Source: Lacisediminihabitans changchengi (GTDB lineage: Bacteria > Actinomycetota > Actinomycetes > Actinomycetales > Microbacteriaceae). Taken from it: DNA of 64,000 nucleotides. Below the pieces are notes generated by a model. It worked only from the letters and a program-made list of their open reading frames with translations, ran no database searches and was not told the DNA's origin. Location: assembly GCF_016634425.1 (NCBI RefSeq), contig NZ_JAEPES010000006.1, positions 151,398 through 215,397 on the forward strand, read 5' to 3'. The position numbers and the translations under genes were made by a program. Of the stretch, positions 51,935 to 61,583 are shown one piece after another (the stretch's first letter is position 1; each line of letters opens with the position of its first letter).

Positions 51935-53044
51935 ATGCGCAAAATCGCAATCACGACCGTGGCAATCGCCGGGGTCGCGCTGATGGCTCTGTCGGGCTGT
52001 TCCGCGCGGAGCAGCAGCTCGGGCAGTGACGCCTCGGGCTTCAAGTCCGGCTCCCTCATCGGTGTCGCACTGCCCGACAAGACGTCGGAGAACTGGGTCC
52101 TCGCGGGCAAGCTCTTCACCGACGGTCTGACCAAGGCCGGCTTCAAGCCGGACGTGCAGTACGCGCCCTCGAACAACACCGCTTCGGAGCAGGCAAGCCA
52201 GATCTCGACGATGAACACCAAGGGCGCCAAGGTCCTGATCATCGGTGCGTTCGACGGCAAGCAGCTCGGCTCGCAGGTGAAGGCCGCGGCCGCCAATGGC
52301 GCCAAGGTCATTGCTTACGACCGCATCATCCAGGACTCGAAGGACGTCAACTACTACGTCGCCTACGACAACTTCAAGGTCGGAGAACTGCAGGGCCAGG
52401 CTCTGCTCGACGGCATGAAGGAGCGTTTCCCGGACGCCAAGACCTACAACATCGAGCTGTTCTCGGGTGCACAGACCGACCCGAACGCGAAGGTCTTCTT
52501 CGACGGCGCGCTGAAGGTGCTGCAGCCGAAGATCGACGATGGAACGCTGAAGGTCGTCTCGGGTCAGACCGCGATCGCCCAGACGCAGACCACCGGATGG
52601 CTCGCCGCCAACGCGCAGACCCGTATGGACACCCTGCTCGCCGGCAGCTACTCGAGCACGGAGTTGAACGGTGTGCTTTCGCCGAACGACACCCTGGCTC
52701 GCGCCATCATCCAGTCGATCAAGTCGGCCGGTAAGAACACGCCTGTCATGCCCGTCGTCACCGGTCAGGACTCCGAGGCCGCGTCGATCCCGCTCATCAT
52801 GAGCGGCGAGCAGTACTCCACGATCAACAAGGACACCACTGCACTCGTGCAGCAGGCGATCGACATGGTCAAGGAGCTCGCGTCGGGCAAGAAGGCGTCG
52901 ACCAACTCCCCGGCCACGAACAACGGCTCGGTTGATGTTCCGACCTACTACCTGGCTCCGGTGCTCGTGACCAAGACGAACGCTGCCGAGGCGTACAAGA
53001 ACAACTCGAGCCTCGAGGCTCTCGTCAAGGCCAACACCAAGTAG
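51935..53044 (+). CDS. Sugar ABC importer 1, binding lipoprotein (ChvE-like)
   Basis: A 369-residue lipoprotein from ATG 51935 (GTG 51926 is an alternative). The signal ends in LMALSGC with the lipid-bearing C22. The mature part is a type I periplasmic-binding fold of the ChvE/XylF group (LIGVALPDKTSENW, VLIIGAFDGKQL, VITGQD-like VVTGQDSEAAS). ChvE-like proteins bind several sugars including arabinose and galactose. A terminator follows. Confidence 0.92.
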   Translation: MRKIAITTVAIAGVALMALSGCSARSSSSGSDASGFKSGSLIGVALPDKTSENWVLAGKLFTDGLTKAGFKPDVQYAPSNNTASEQASQISTMNTKGAKVLIIGAFDGKQLGSQVKAAAANGAKVIAYDRIIQDSKDVNYYVAYDNFKVGELQGQALLDGMKERFPDAKTYNIELFSGAQTDPNAKVFFDGALKVLQPKIDDGTLKVVSGQTAIAQTQTTGWLAANAQTRMDTLLAGSYSSTELNGVLSPNDTLARAIIQSIKSAGKNTPVMPVVTGQDSEAASIPLIMSGEQYSTINKDTTALVQQAIDMVKELASGKKASTNSPATNNGSVDVPTYYLAPVLVTKTNAAEAYKNNSSLEALVKANTK

Positions 53045-53061
53045 TCGCAACACCGCACCGA

Positions 53062-53097
53062 CAGTTCGGCCCTCGCGGAAACGCGGGGGCCGAACTG
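53062..53097 (+). terminator. Terminator hairpin after importer 1
   Basis: CAGTTCGGCCCTCGCG, loop GAAA, CGCGGGGGCCGAACTG: a 16-bp stem with one mismatch or wobble and a stable tetraloop. No long T tract. Confidence 0.75.
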
Positions 53098-53158
53098 CGT
53101 TCACGGCGGCGCGGCATTCCGGATCGATAACGGTCGTGCATCAGCCGCGCATCCACTT

Positions 53159-53186
53159 TGACAGTGGCACCGAGGAGAGTAATGTG
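53159..53186 (+). promoter_or_regulatory. araB promoter
   Basis: TTGACA, a 16-base spacer and TAATGT give the best consensus-like promoter of the locus, about 170 bases before the araB start. Confidence 0.65.
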
Positions 53187-53234
53187 ATCGCTAACATGTG
53201 TAGAGTGGTTGCGCGGATGTGATCGCTCACATGT
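53184..53234 (+). promoter_or_regulatory. LacI-type operators of the araBDA operon
   Basis: TGTGATCGCTAACA (53184-53197) overlaps the -10 element and TGTGATCGCTCACA follows about 35 bases downstream (about 53219-53232). Both are near-palindromes with a central CG, the LacI-family pattern. A third partial copy, TGTGATCGCTTCC, abuts the second. The LacI proteins at 46265 and 61583 are the candidates. Confidence 0.6.
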
Positions 53235-53269
53235 GATCGCTTCCTGATGCTCCATTCGCGCATCTCTGC

Positions 53270-53341
53270 ACCACAAGAACGAGCACCACAAGCACGAGCA
53301 CCACAAGCACAAGCACGAGCACCACAAGCACCAGTACCACT
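53270..53341 (+). repeat. Imperfect tandem repeat in the araB leader
   Basis: Repeats of GAGCACCACAAGCAC-type units (about 15 bp, four to five copies) occupy the untranslated leader just before the araB ribosome site. Read in one frame they would encode a short Ala-Pro-Gln-rich peptide, but there is no evidence that they are translated. Confidence 0.75.
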
Positions 53342-53359
53342 GACGAAGGAGTCACACCG

Positions 53360-55105
53360 ATGTGTGCAACGACGCCCACTGCACTGCGCGAGTCGACCGA
53401 ACCCTCGGACGAGCGCTACGTGATCGGCATCGACTTCGGCACCCTCTCCGGCCGGGCTCTGGTGGTGCGCGTCTCCGACGGCGCCGAGCTCGGGATGGCG
53501 ACCTACGCGTATCCGCACGCCGTCATGGACACGACGCTGGCCGCGACAGGGGAACGCCTCCGTCCCGACTGGGCCCTGCAGGATGCAGCCGACTACGTCG
53601 AGGTGCTGCAGAAGGCCGTTCCCGCCGCCATTGCCGACGCGGGCATCGACCCGGCCCTCGTCATCGGCATCGGCACCGACTTCACGGCAAGCACTCCGCT
53701 GCCGGTACTTGCCGACGGCACCCCGCTCAGCCAGGTGCCCGGTCTCGAGGGGCGCCCGCACGCCTACGTGAAGCTCTGGCGTCACCACGCGGCGCAGGGC
53801 CAGGCCGATCGGATTAACGCCATCGCCGCCGCCCGTGGCGAGGCGTGGCTTCCCCGCTACGGCGGCCTGATCTCGAGCGAATGGGAGTTCGCCAAGGGAC
53901 TTCAACTTCTCGAAGAAGACCCCGAACTTTACAAGCGCATGGACCACTGGGTCGAAGCGGCCGACTGGATCGTCTGGCAGCTCACCGACCGCTACGTGCG
54001 CAACGCCTGCACCGCCGGGTACAAAGGCATCCTGCAGAACGGCGAATATCCGAGCCGCGACTTCCTCGGCGCCCTGAACCCCGACTTCGCCGACTTCGCC
54101 TTCGACAAGGTTGCCCACGAGATCGGTCAGCTCGGCGACGCTGCCGGCACCCTTTCGGCCCGAGCCGCCGCGTGGACCGGCCTGCCCGAGGGCATCGCCG
54201 TCGCCGTCGGCAACGTCGATGCCCACGTCACCGCCCCGGCCGCGCAGGCAACCGAGCCAGGCCAGATGGTCGCCATCATGGGCACCTCGACCTGTCACGT
54301 GATGAACTCCGATGTCCTAGCCGAGGTGCCCGGCATGTGCGGCGTCGTCGACGGCGGCATCGTCTCCGGACTCTATGGGTACGAGGCCGGCCAGTCCGGC
54401 GTCGGCGACATCTTCGCCTGGTTCGTGGGCAACCAGGTGCCGGGAGGCATGTTCGAGGCGGCGGATGCTGCGGGCCTCAGCATCCACGAATACCTCACCG
54501 ACCTCGGCCGCGAGCAGCCGGTCGGCGGCCACGGTCTCGTCGCGCTCGACTGGCACAGCGGCAACCGCTCCGTGCTGGTCGATCACGAACTCAGTGGCCT
54601 GGTACTCGGCACCACGTTGACCACCCGTCCGGAGGAGGTCTACCGGGCGCTGCTGGAGTCCACCGCCTTCGGAACCCGCGTGATTGTGGAGACCTTCGCC
54701 GCGAGCGGCGTGCCGGTGACCGAGTTCATCGCCGCGGGCGGTCTCATCCGCAACCCGACGCTGATGCAGATCTACAGCGACGTGTTGCGCATGCCCATCT
54801 CGACCATTGCCAGCGAGCAGGGCCCGGCGCTCGGCTCGGCCATCCACGCCGCGGTCGCGGCCGGTGCCTACGCCGACGTGCTCGAGGCCGGTCGCGCCAT
54901 GGGCAAGGTGAACCGCGCCCAGTACGTGCCCGACGCGTCGCGGGCGGATGCTTACGACCTCCTGTTCTCGGAATACCTGACCCTGCACGACTACTTCGGT
55001 CGCGGCGGCAACGACGTGATGCACCGGTTGGCGGCTATGCGCCGCGAGGGATTCGCCGCGCAGCTCGCGGCCACCGAGCCCGAGACCGCGGCGGTCTCCG
55101 TATGA
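53360..55105 (+). CDS. L-ribulokinase
   Basis: A 581-residue FGGY-family kinase with the N-terminal phosphate loop GIDFGTLSGRALVVR, the sugar-site GIGTDFTAS and the C-terminal FIAAGGLIRNPTLMQIYSDV. It phosphorylates L-ribulose to L-ribulose-5-phosphate. Start ATG 53360 behind AAGGAG. It overlaps araD by ATGA. First gene of the araB-araD-araA-importer operon. Confidence 0.95.
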   Translation: MCATTPTALRESTEPSDERYVIGIDFGTLSGRALVVRVSDGAELGMATYAYPHAVMDTTLAATGERLRPDWALQDAADYVEVLQKAVPAAIADAGIDPALVIGIGTDFTASTPLPVLADGTPLSQVPGLEGRPHAYVKLWRHHAAQGQADRINAIAAARGEAWLPRYGGLISSEWEFAKGLQLLEEDPELYKRMDHWVEAADWIVWQLTDRYVRNACTAGYKGILQNGEYPSRDFLGALNPDFADFAFDKVAHEIGQLGDAAGTLSARAAAWTGLPEGIAVAVGNVDAHVTAPAAQATEPGQMVAIMGTSTCHVMNSDVLAEVPGMCGVVDGGIVSGLYGYEAGQSGVGDIFAWFVGNQVPGGMFEAADAAGLSIHEYLTDLGREQPVGGHGLVALDWHSGNRSVLVDHELSGLVLGTTLTTRPEEVYRALLESTAFGTRVIVETFAASGVPVTEFIAAGGLIRNPTLMQIYSDVLRMPISTIASEQGPALGSAIHAAVAAGAYADVLEAGRAMGKVNRAQYVPDASRADAYDLLFSEYLTLHDYFGRGGNDVMHRLAAMRREGFAAQLAATEPETAAVSV

Positions 55106-55803
55106 CCGTCGACCAGACGGCGGTCGATGCCGTACGCGAGGACGTCGCCCGCCTTCACGATCACCTGGTGCGCTACAACCTGGTGATCTGGACCGGCGGC
55201 AACATCTCCGGTCGCGTGCCAGGCCACGACCTGTTCGTCATCAAGCCGAGTGGCGTCGACTACGACGAGCTCACCCCGCAGAACATGATCTTGTGCGACC
55301 TCGACGGCGTCGTGATCGAGGGGGAGCATTCGCCCTCGAGCGACACCGCCGCGCACGCCTACGTCTACCGCAACATGCCCGAGGTCGGTGGTGTCGTGCA
55401 CACGCACTCCACCTACGCCACCGCCTGGGCGGCACGCGGCGAGGCGATCCCCTGCGTGATCACCGGTCAGGCCGACGAGTTCGGCGGCGAGATCCCGGTG
55501 GGTCCGTTCGCCATCATCGGTGACGACACGATCGGTCGGGGCATCGTCGCAACGCTCACCGGTCACCGTTCGCGGGCGGTGCTGATGCAGAACCACGGCG
55601 TCTTCACGATCGGAAAGAACGCCCGCGATGCCGTCAAGGCCGCCGTGATGGCCGAGGACGTCGCGCGCACCGTGCACATCTCGCGTCAGCTCGGCGAACC
55701 CATCCCGATCGCCCCGGCGGCGATCGACTCCCTCTTCAACCGGTATCAGAACGTCTACGGCCAACACGAATCGACTGAGCACCCCACAGGAGCATTGGCA
55801 TGA
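55102..55803 (+). CDS. L-ribulose-5-phosphate 4-epimerase
   Basis: A 233-residue class II aldolase-fold enzyme with [15 protein letters not shown] and the zinc histidines H100 and H102 in [13 protein letters not shown]. It converts L-ribulose-5-phosphate to D-xylulose-5-phosphate. The ATG at 55102 overlaps the araB stop, and its own stop overlaps the araA start. Confidence 0.95.
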   Translation: MTVDQTAVDAVREDVARLHDHLVRYNLVIWTGGNISGRVPGHDLFVIKPSGVDYDELTPQNMILCDLDGVVIEGEHSPSSDTAAHAYVYRNMPEVGGVVHTHSTYATAWAARGEAIPCVITGQADEFGGEIPVGPFAIIGDDTIGRGIVATLTGHRSRAVLMQNHGVFTIGKNARDAVKAAVMAEDVARTVHISRQLGEPIPIAPAAIDSLFNRYQNVYGQHESTEHPTGALA

Positions 55804-57323
55804 CCAGCAGAAGCATCATCCCCGACCTCGCCCGTTACGAGGTCTGGTTCGTGACCGGCAGCCAGGGTCTCTATGGCGAGGACACCCTGCGCCAGGTGGC
55901 CGAGCAGTCGCAGGAGATCGCGACCCGCCTTGGCGCGGCCTCGGACATCCCGGTCACCGTCGTCTGGAAGCCGGTGCTCACCGACGCCGAGGCGATCCGT
56001 CGCCTCGCGCTCGACGCCAACTCGGCAGACAACGTGATCGGCGTGATCGCCTGGATGCACACCTTCAGCCCCGCGAAGATGTGGATCACCGGGCTCGATC
56101 TTCTGCGGAAGCCCCTGCTGCACCTTCACACGCAGGCGAATGTCGAGCTGCCGTGGGATTCCATCGACATGGACTTCATGAACCTCAACCAGGCCGCCCA
56201 CGGCGACCGGGAGTTCGGCTACATCCAGACCCGCCTCGGTGTCGCGCGCAAGACCGTCGTCGGGCACGTCTCGAACCCGATCGTCATCGCACAGGTCAGC
56301 GCCTGGAGCCGCGCCTCGGCCGGCTGGGCGGCTACCCACCAGCTGAAGCTCGCGCGCTTCGGCGACAACATGCGCTTCGTCGCCGTAACCGAGGGCGACA
56401 AAACCGAGGCCGAACTGCAGTTCGGCGTGCAGGTCAACACCTGGGGCGTGAACGAGCTGGTCGAGGCGGTCGAGGCCGTCGCCGACGCCGAGGTCGATGC
56501 CCTGGTCGCCGAATACGAGGACACCTACGAGGTCGTCCCCGAGCTCCGCCGCGGCGGCGACCGCCACGAGTCGCTGCGCTACGGCGCGAAGATCGAACTC
56601 GGGATGCGCGGCTTCCTCGAGGCGGGCGGCTTCACCGCCTTCACCACCAGCTTCGAAGATCTCGGTGGACTGCGCCAGCTGCCCGGCCTCGCCGTGCAGC
56701 GACTGATGGCCGATGGCTACGGCTTCGGCGCCGAAGGCGACTGGAAGACCGCCGTGCTGGTGCGCGCCGCCAAGGTGATGGGGGCCGGCCTCCCCGGCGG
56801 CGCCTCGTTGATGGAGGACTACACCTACGACATGGTGCCGGGGGAGGAGCTCATCCTCGGAGCACACATGCTCGAAGTCTGCCCGTCGCTCACCACCTCC
56901 ACGCCGAAGCTGGAGATCCATCCGCTCGGCATCGGTGGTCGCGAAGACCCGGTGCGCCTGGTCTTCGACACGGATGCCGGCCCCGGCATCGTGGTCGCGC
57001 TCAGCGACATGCGTGACCGCTTCCGGCTCGTCGCCAACGTCGTCGAGGTGGTGGCCCTTCCGCATCCGCTCCCGAAGCTGCCGGTCGCACGCGCGGTCTG
57101 GAAGCCGCAGCCCGACTTCGCCACCAGCGCGGCAGCCTGGCTGACCGCCGGAGCCGCACACCACACCGTCATGTCGACCCAGGTCGGCCTGGAGGTGTTC
57201 GAAGACTTCGCGGAGATCGCGAAGAACGAACTCGTCGTGATCGACGAGCACACGAGCCTCCGACAGTTCTCCCGGGAACTGCGCTGGAACCAGGCGTACT
57301 ACCGCCTGGCTCAGGGGTTCTAG
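55800..57323 (+). CDS. L-arabinose isomerase
   Basis: A 507-residue enzyme beginning with the typical [18 protein letters not shown]. It carries CYCWMHTF-type [15 protein letters not shown] and [15 protein letters not shown] motifs. It isomerises L-arabinose to L-ribulose using manganese. Length and motifs are standard. Last gene of the araBDA block; the second importer follows 97 bases later. Confidence 0.96.
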   Translation: MTSRSIIPDLARYEVWFVTGSQGLYGEDTLRQVAEQSQEIATRLGAASDIPVTVVWKPVLTDAEAIRRLALDANSADNVIGVIAWMHTFSPAKMWITGLDLLRKPLLHLHTQANVELPWDSIDMDFMNLNQAAHGDREFGYIQTRLGVARKTVVGHVSNPIVIAQVSAWSRASAGWAATHQLKLARFGDNMRFVAVTEGDKTEAELQFGVQVNTWGVNELVEAVEAVADAEVDALVAEYEDTYEVVPELRRGGDRHESLRYGAKIELGMRGFLEAGGFTAFTTSFEDLGGLRQLPGLAVQRLMADGYGFGAEGDWKTAVLVRAAKVMGAGLPGGASLMEDYTYDMVPGEELILGAHMLEVCPSLTTSTPKLEIHPLGIGGREDPVRLVFDTDAGPGIVVALSDMRDRFRLVANVVEVVALPHPLPKLPVARAVWKPQPDFATSAAAWLTAGAAHHTVMSTQVGLEVFEDFAEIAKNELVVIDEHTSLRQFSRELRWNQAYYRLAQGF

Positions 57324-57419
57324 CCCACGAACTTGCCGGGCGACCGGCGGGAGGCGACCGTACGCGGGAGCCGAAATCGCACCACAGAGAACAACGACGT
57401 ACATCTGAAGGGAAACACA

Positions 57420-58541
57420 GTGAAGACACGCAAGATTCTGGTCGGCATCGCAGCCGCAGGACTGGCACTCTCGCTCGCCGCCTGCAGCGGCGGCCGCGGA
57501 GGCGCCTCGAGCGACACCTCGTCCGGTGACAACAAGGGCGCCCTGGTCGGCGTCGCCATGCCGACCAAGACGTCCGAGCGGTGGATCAAGGACGGCAACG
57601 CGGTCAAGTCCGACCTCGAGGCGAAGGGATACAAGGTCGACCTCGAATACGGCGACGACAAGATCCCCCAGCAGGTTCAGCAGATCAGCAACATGCTGAC
57701 CAAGGGCGCCAAGGTGCTCATCATCGCCTCGATCGACGGCACCGCGCTGAGCGACCAGCTCGACCAGGCTGCCAAGTCGGGTGTGAAAGTCATCGCGTAC
57801 GACCGCTTGATCAACGGCAACAAGAACGTCGACTACTACACCACGTTCGACAACTACAAGGTCGGCGTCGACCAGGCCACCAGCCTGCTCACCGGCCTCG
57901 GAGTCGTCGATGCCGACGGTAAGAAGACCGACAAGAAGGGTCCGTTCAACATCGAGCTGTTCGCCGGTAGCCCCGACGACAACAACGCGACGTTCTTCTT
58001 CAATGGCGCGATGGACACCCTCAAGCCGTACATCAGCGACGGAACGCTCGTCGTCAAGAGCGGTCAGACCGGATTCACCCAGGCCGCAACCCTGCGGTGG
58101 GACCCGGCCACCGCGCAGAAGCGCATGCAGAACCTCATCGCCAGCACGTACTCGGGTGGCGCGAAGGTGCAGGGCGTGCTGTCGCCGTACGACGGCCTCT
58201 CGATCGGCATCATCTCGGCGCTCACCTCGTCGGGTTACGCCACGGACGCTCTGCCGGTCATCACCGGGCAGGACGCGGAGGCAGCATCCGTCAAGTCGAT
58301 CATCGCCGGTCAGCAGTACTCGACGATCTACAAGGACACCCGCCAGCTCGGTAAGGAGGCCGTGAAGATGGCCGATAACATCCTCACCGGCGCCAAGGTC
58401 GAGGTCAACGACACCAAGAGCTACAACAACAAGGTCAAGGTAGTTCCGACCTTCCTGTTCCAGCCCACCGTCGTGACCAAGGAGAACTACAAGAAGGTCC
58501 TCGTCGACAGCGGTTACTACACGGAAGCAGACCTCAAGTAG
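57420..58541 (+). CDS. Sugar ABC importer 2, binding lipoprotein
   Basis: A 373-residue ChvE/XylF-like lipoprotein from GTG 57420 behind GAAGGG. The signal ends LALSLAAC with C22 as the lipid anchor. Motifs such as [26 protein letters not shown] and [11 protein letters not shown] closely match importer 1's protein, yet the sequences are clearly diverged. It probably binds L-arabinose, given its place in the ara operon. Confidence 0.93.
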   Translation: MKTRKILVGIAAAGLALSLAACSGGRGGASSDTSSGDNKGALVGVAMPTKTSERWIKDGNAVKSDLEAKGYKVDLEYGDDKIPQQVQQISNMLTKGAKVLIIASIDGTALSDQLDQAAKSGVKVIAYDRLINGNKNVDYYTTFDNYKVGVDQATSLLTGLGVVDADGKKTDKKGPFNIELFAGSPDDNNATFFFNGAMDTLKPYISDGTLVVKSGQTGFTQAATLRWDPATAQKRMQNLIASTYSGGAKVQGVLSPYDGLSIGIISALTSSGYATDALPVITGQDAEAASVKSIIAGQQYSTIYKDTRQLGKEAVKMADNILTGAKVEVNDTKSYNNKVKVVPTFLFQPTVVTKENYKKVLVDSGYYTEADLK

Positions 58542-58556
58542 GACTGTTCCACCTCG

Positions 58557-58590
58557 GACGGTGGCGGCGTCATACGCCGCCACCGTCTCT
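58557..58590 (+). terminator. Intra-operon hairpin behind the binding-protein gene
   Basis: GACGGTGGCGGCGT, loop CAT, ACGCCGCCACCGTC, then TCTTTC. A 14-bp stem between the binding protein and ATPase genes. It may cut transcription partially or protect the upstream mRNA, so that binding protein is made in excess. Confidence 0.7.
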
Positions 58591-58619
58591 TTCAACGAAG
58601 AAAGAAAGAAGCCAGCAAC

Positions 58620-60161
58620 GTGACAGCAAACATTCTCGAGATGCGGGGCATCACCAAGACCTTCCCCGGCGTCAAGGCTCTGCAGGATGTCTCGCTCGCC
58701 GTACAGCGTGGCCACATCCACGCCATCTGCGGGGAGAATGGCGCGGGCAAGTCGACCCTGATGAAGGTGCTCAGCGGCGTCTATCCGCACGGTAGCTATG
58801 ACGGTGAGATCGTGCTCGAGGGGGAGACCGTCGCCTTCAAGAACATCAATAACTCCGAGGCTGCTGGCGTCGTCATCATCCATCAGGAGCTTGCCCTCAG
58901 CCCCTACCTCTCTATCGCCGAGAACATCTTCCTCGGCAACGAGCAGGCCACCGGCGGCTGGATCGACTGGAACAAGACCAACCGCGAAGCCGGCGCGCTG
59001 CTCAAGCGCGTGGGTTTGCGCGACAACCCGATCACCAAGATCCGGGACATCGGCGTCGGCAAGCAGCAGCTGGTGGAGATCGCCAAAGCGCTCTCCAAAG
59101 AGGTGAAGGTGCTCATCCTCGACGAACCGACCGCCGCCCTCAACGACGACGATTCCGCACACCTGCTCAGGCTGATCTCCAGCCTGCGCGACGAGGGAAT
59201 CACCTCGATCATCATCAGCCACAAGCTCAACGAGATCAAGGCGATCGCGGATGAGGTGACCATCATCCGCGACGGCAAGACCATCGAGACTCTCGACATG
59301 CATGCCGATGAGGTGAGCGAGGAGCGCATCATCAAGGGGATGGTGGGACGCGACCTCGAGAGCCGGTTCCCCGAGCACACACCGACCATCGGCGACGAAC
59401 TGCTGCGCATCGAGAACTGGACCGTCTATCACCCGCTCGACCACTCCCGCGCGGTGGTGAAAGACGCCAACCTCTCTGTGCGGGCGGGCGAGATCGTCGG
59501 CATCGCTGGCCTCATGGGCGCTGGTCGCACCGAGCTCGCGATGAGCGTCTTCGGGCACAGCTACGGCTACGGCATCTCCGGCAAGGTCTTCAAGAGCGGC
59601 AAGGAGATCAACACCAAGACGGTGTCCGCCGCCATCGAGAACGGCATCGCCTACGCCACCGAAGACCGCAAGGTATTCGGTCTCAACCTCATCGATGACA
59701 TCAAGCGCAACATCTCGGGGGCAGCGCTCGGGATGCTGGCCCGCTCCGGGTGGGTCGACGAGAACCGCGAGATCAAGGTCGCGGAGGGCTACCGGCTCAG
59801 CATGAACATCAAGACCCCGAATGTCGAGACGCTGACCGGAAAGCTCTCCGGCGGCAATCAGCAGAAGGTCGTGCTGTCGAAGTGGATGTTCACGAACCCC
59901 GATGTGCTGATCCTCGACGAGCCCACCCGCGGTATCGACGTCGGGGCCAAGTACGAGATCTACGGCATCATCAACAAGCTGGCCGATGAGGGGAAGGGCG
60001 TCATCGTCATCTCCTCTGAGTTGCCCGAACTCCTCGGGATCTGCGATCGCATCTACGCCCTCTCTGAGGGACGGATCACCGCCGACCTGCCGCGCGCTGA
60101 AGCGACGGCGGAACGCGTAATGAAACTCATGACTCAGGAAAGAGAGAAGGACCACGCGTGA
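58620..60161 (+). CDS. Sugar ABC importer 2, ATPase
   Basis: A 513-residue CUT2 double ATPase, paralogous to the 48890 protein: GENGAGKST (residues 38-46), [24 protein letters not shown] and [18 protein letters not shown] start at 58620 and a four-base overlap with the permease gene. It powers the second importer. Confidence 0.94.
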   Translation: MTANILEMRGITKTFPGVKALQDVSLAVQRGHIHAICGENGAGKSTLMKVLSGVYPHGSYDGEIVLEGETVAFKNINNSEAAGVVIIHQELALSPYLSIAENIFLGNEQATGGWIDWNKTNREAGALLKRVGLRDNPITKIRDIGVGKQQLVEIAKALSKEVKVLILDEPTAALNDDDSAHLLRLISSLRDEGITSIIISHKLNEIKAIADEVTIIRDGKTIETLDMHADEVSEERIIKGMVGRDLESRFPEHTPTIGDELLRIENWTVYHPLDHSRAVVKDANLSVRAGEIVGIAGLMGAGRTELAMSVFGHSYGYGISGKVFKSGKEINTKTVSAAIENGIAYATEDRKVFGLNLIDDIKRNISGAALGMLARSGWVDENREIKVAEGYRLSMNIKTPNVETLTGKLSGGNQQKVVLSKWMFTNPDVLILDEPTRGIDVGAKYEIYGIINKLADEGKGVIVISSELPELLGICDRIYALSEGRITADLPRAEATAERVMKLMTQEREKDHA

Positions 60162-61369
60162 GCGCCCTCGACACCGCCCCCAAGCCCAAGAGCATCGTCA
60201 GCTCCGCCCTTAACTACCTGGGCGGGCAGCTGCGCCAAATCGGCCTGTTCATCGCGCTGATCGTGATCGTCATCTTCTTCGAGGTGGCCACCCAGGGCAT
60301 TACCCTGAAGCCGATCAACGTCTCCAACATCATCGTTCAGAACAGCTACATCCTGATCCTCGCGATCGGCATGGTGATGGTCATCATCGCCGGGCACATC
60401 GACCTCTCGGTCGGCTCGGTCGTGGCCTTCGTCGGCGCGATGGCGGGCGTGATGATCACCGAGTGGCACATCCCGTGGTGGGCCGCGATCATCCTGGGGC
60501 TCGTGATCGGAGCCCTCATCGGCATGTGGCAGGGCTTCTGGATCGCCTATTTCCGCATCCCGGCCTTCATCGTGACGTTGGCGGGAATGCTCACGTTCCG
60601 TGGGCTCACCCAGATCGCGCTCCAGAACGAGCAGATCTCGCCCTTCCCCGATGAGTTCCGTGCGCTCGGCTCTGGCTTCCTGCCCGACCTGGGCGGCGGT
60701 CAGTCGTTCCTCGAGCCGCTGACGATCATCCTCGGTCTGCTCGCCGCGGTGCTGCTCGTGATCCAGGGTGTTCGCCAGCGCGCGGCCCGTCGCAAGTTCG
60801 AGGTCGAAGACGAGCCGCTGCCGTGGTTCCTCGCCAAGCTGGTGTTCACCGTCGTTCTGATCGTGTTCGTGGCCTACCTGCTCGCGAGCTACCGTGGCAC
60901 CCCCATCGTGTTGGTCGTGCTCGGCATCCTGGTGGTCGTCTACTCGGCGGTGATGAACCGCAGCGTGTTCGGTCGTCATATCTATGCGATCGGCGGAAAC
61001 CTCAATGCGGCCGAGCTCTCGGGCGTGAAGACCAAGCGGGTCACCTTCCTGCTGTTCGTCAACATGGGCGTGCTGGCGGCGCTCGCCGGACTGGTCTTCA
61101 CCGCGCAGCTCAACCTGGCGAACCCGAAGGCCGGTGACGGATTCGAGCTGGATGCGATCGCCGCCGTGTTCATCGGTGGTGCCGCGGTGACGGGCGGAAT
61201 CGGTACGGTCACCGGCGCCATCATCGGTGGTCTGATCATCGCGGTGCTCAACAACGGCATGTCGATTCTCGGCGTCGGCTCGGAGTTCCAGCAGCTGATC
61301 AAGGGTCTCGTGCTGCTCGCCGCCGTCGCCTTCGACGTGTACAACAAGCGCCGCAGCGGCGGCCGGTAG
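60158..61369 (+). CDS. Sugar ABC importer 2, permease
   Basis: A 403-residue CUT2 permease, paralogous to the 50473 protein but without its charged tail. It has [33 protein letters not shown] and [21 protein letters not shown] start 60158 overlapping the ATPase stop. Last gene of the araBDA-importer operon. Confidence 0.94.
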   Translation: MSALDTAPKPKSIVSSALNYLGGQLRQIGLFIALIVIVIFFEVATQGITLKPINVSNIIVQNSYILILAIGMVMVIIAGHIDLSVGSVVAFVGAMAGVMITEWHIPWWAAIILGLVIGALIGMWQGFWIAYFRIPAFIVTLAGMLTFRGLTQIALQNEQISPFPDEFRALGSGFLPDLGGGQSFLEPLTIILGLLAAVLLVIQGVRQRAARRKFEVEDEPLPWFLAKLVFTVVLIVFVAYLLASYRGTPIVLVVLGILVVVYSAVMNRSVFGRHIYAIGGNLNAAELSGVKTKRVTFLLFVNMGVLAALAGLVFTAQLNLANPKAGDGFELDAIAAVFIGGAAVTGGIGTVTGAIIGGLIIAVLNNGMSILGVGSEFQQLIKGLVLLAAVAFDVYNKRRSGGR

Positions 61370-61378
61370 CACTCACGT

Positions 61379-61422
61379 TCGACAGGCTCAGGGACCGGAT
61401 GCGGTCCCTGAGCTTGTCGAAC
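61379..61422. repeat. REP palindrome TTCGACAGGCTCAGGGACC
   Basis: TTCGACAGGCTCAGGGACC (61379-61397), loop GGATGC, then GGTCCCTGAGCTTGTCGAA (61404-61422), one mismatch. This is a dispersed palindrome seen in many actinobacterial genomes. Here it may also act as terminator of the ara operon. Confidence 0.8.
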
Positions 61423-61569
61423 GGCGCCGACCGTTGCAGCAAACGCAGTAGCAAGGATGTACGTCATGACAAAGTCGGTCGAGCCGGTCGCCCGCGATGC
61501 GCGGCAATCATGGTGATAGGCGGACCACTCTCGTTCGACGACGCGTGCTGGCCGCCCGCGCAGACCCGA

Positions 61570-61583
61570 TAATCTCGCAATCG
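61570..61583 (+). promoter_or_regulatory. -10 element giving a leaderless LacI mRNA
   Basis: TAATCT (61570-61575) is followed seven bases later by the GTG start of the LacI gene. No ribosome site precedes the GTG, so a leaderless transcript is likely. Confidence 0.5.

Noticed and set aside
53248..53359. Short leader peptide gene upstream of araB
   Set aside because: An open frame through the repeat exists, but it has no ribosome site and runs out of frame into araB; not enough to call a gene.
55755..60155. A 1466-codon open frame on the minus strand
   Set aside because: It is antisense to araD, araA, a binding-protein gene and an ABC ATPase, all with clear family motifs. Long antisense frames are expected in high-GC genes because stop codons are scarce; the translation has no recognisable domain.
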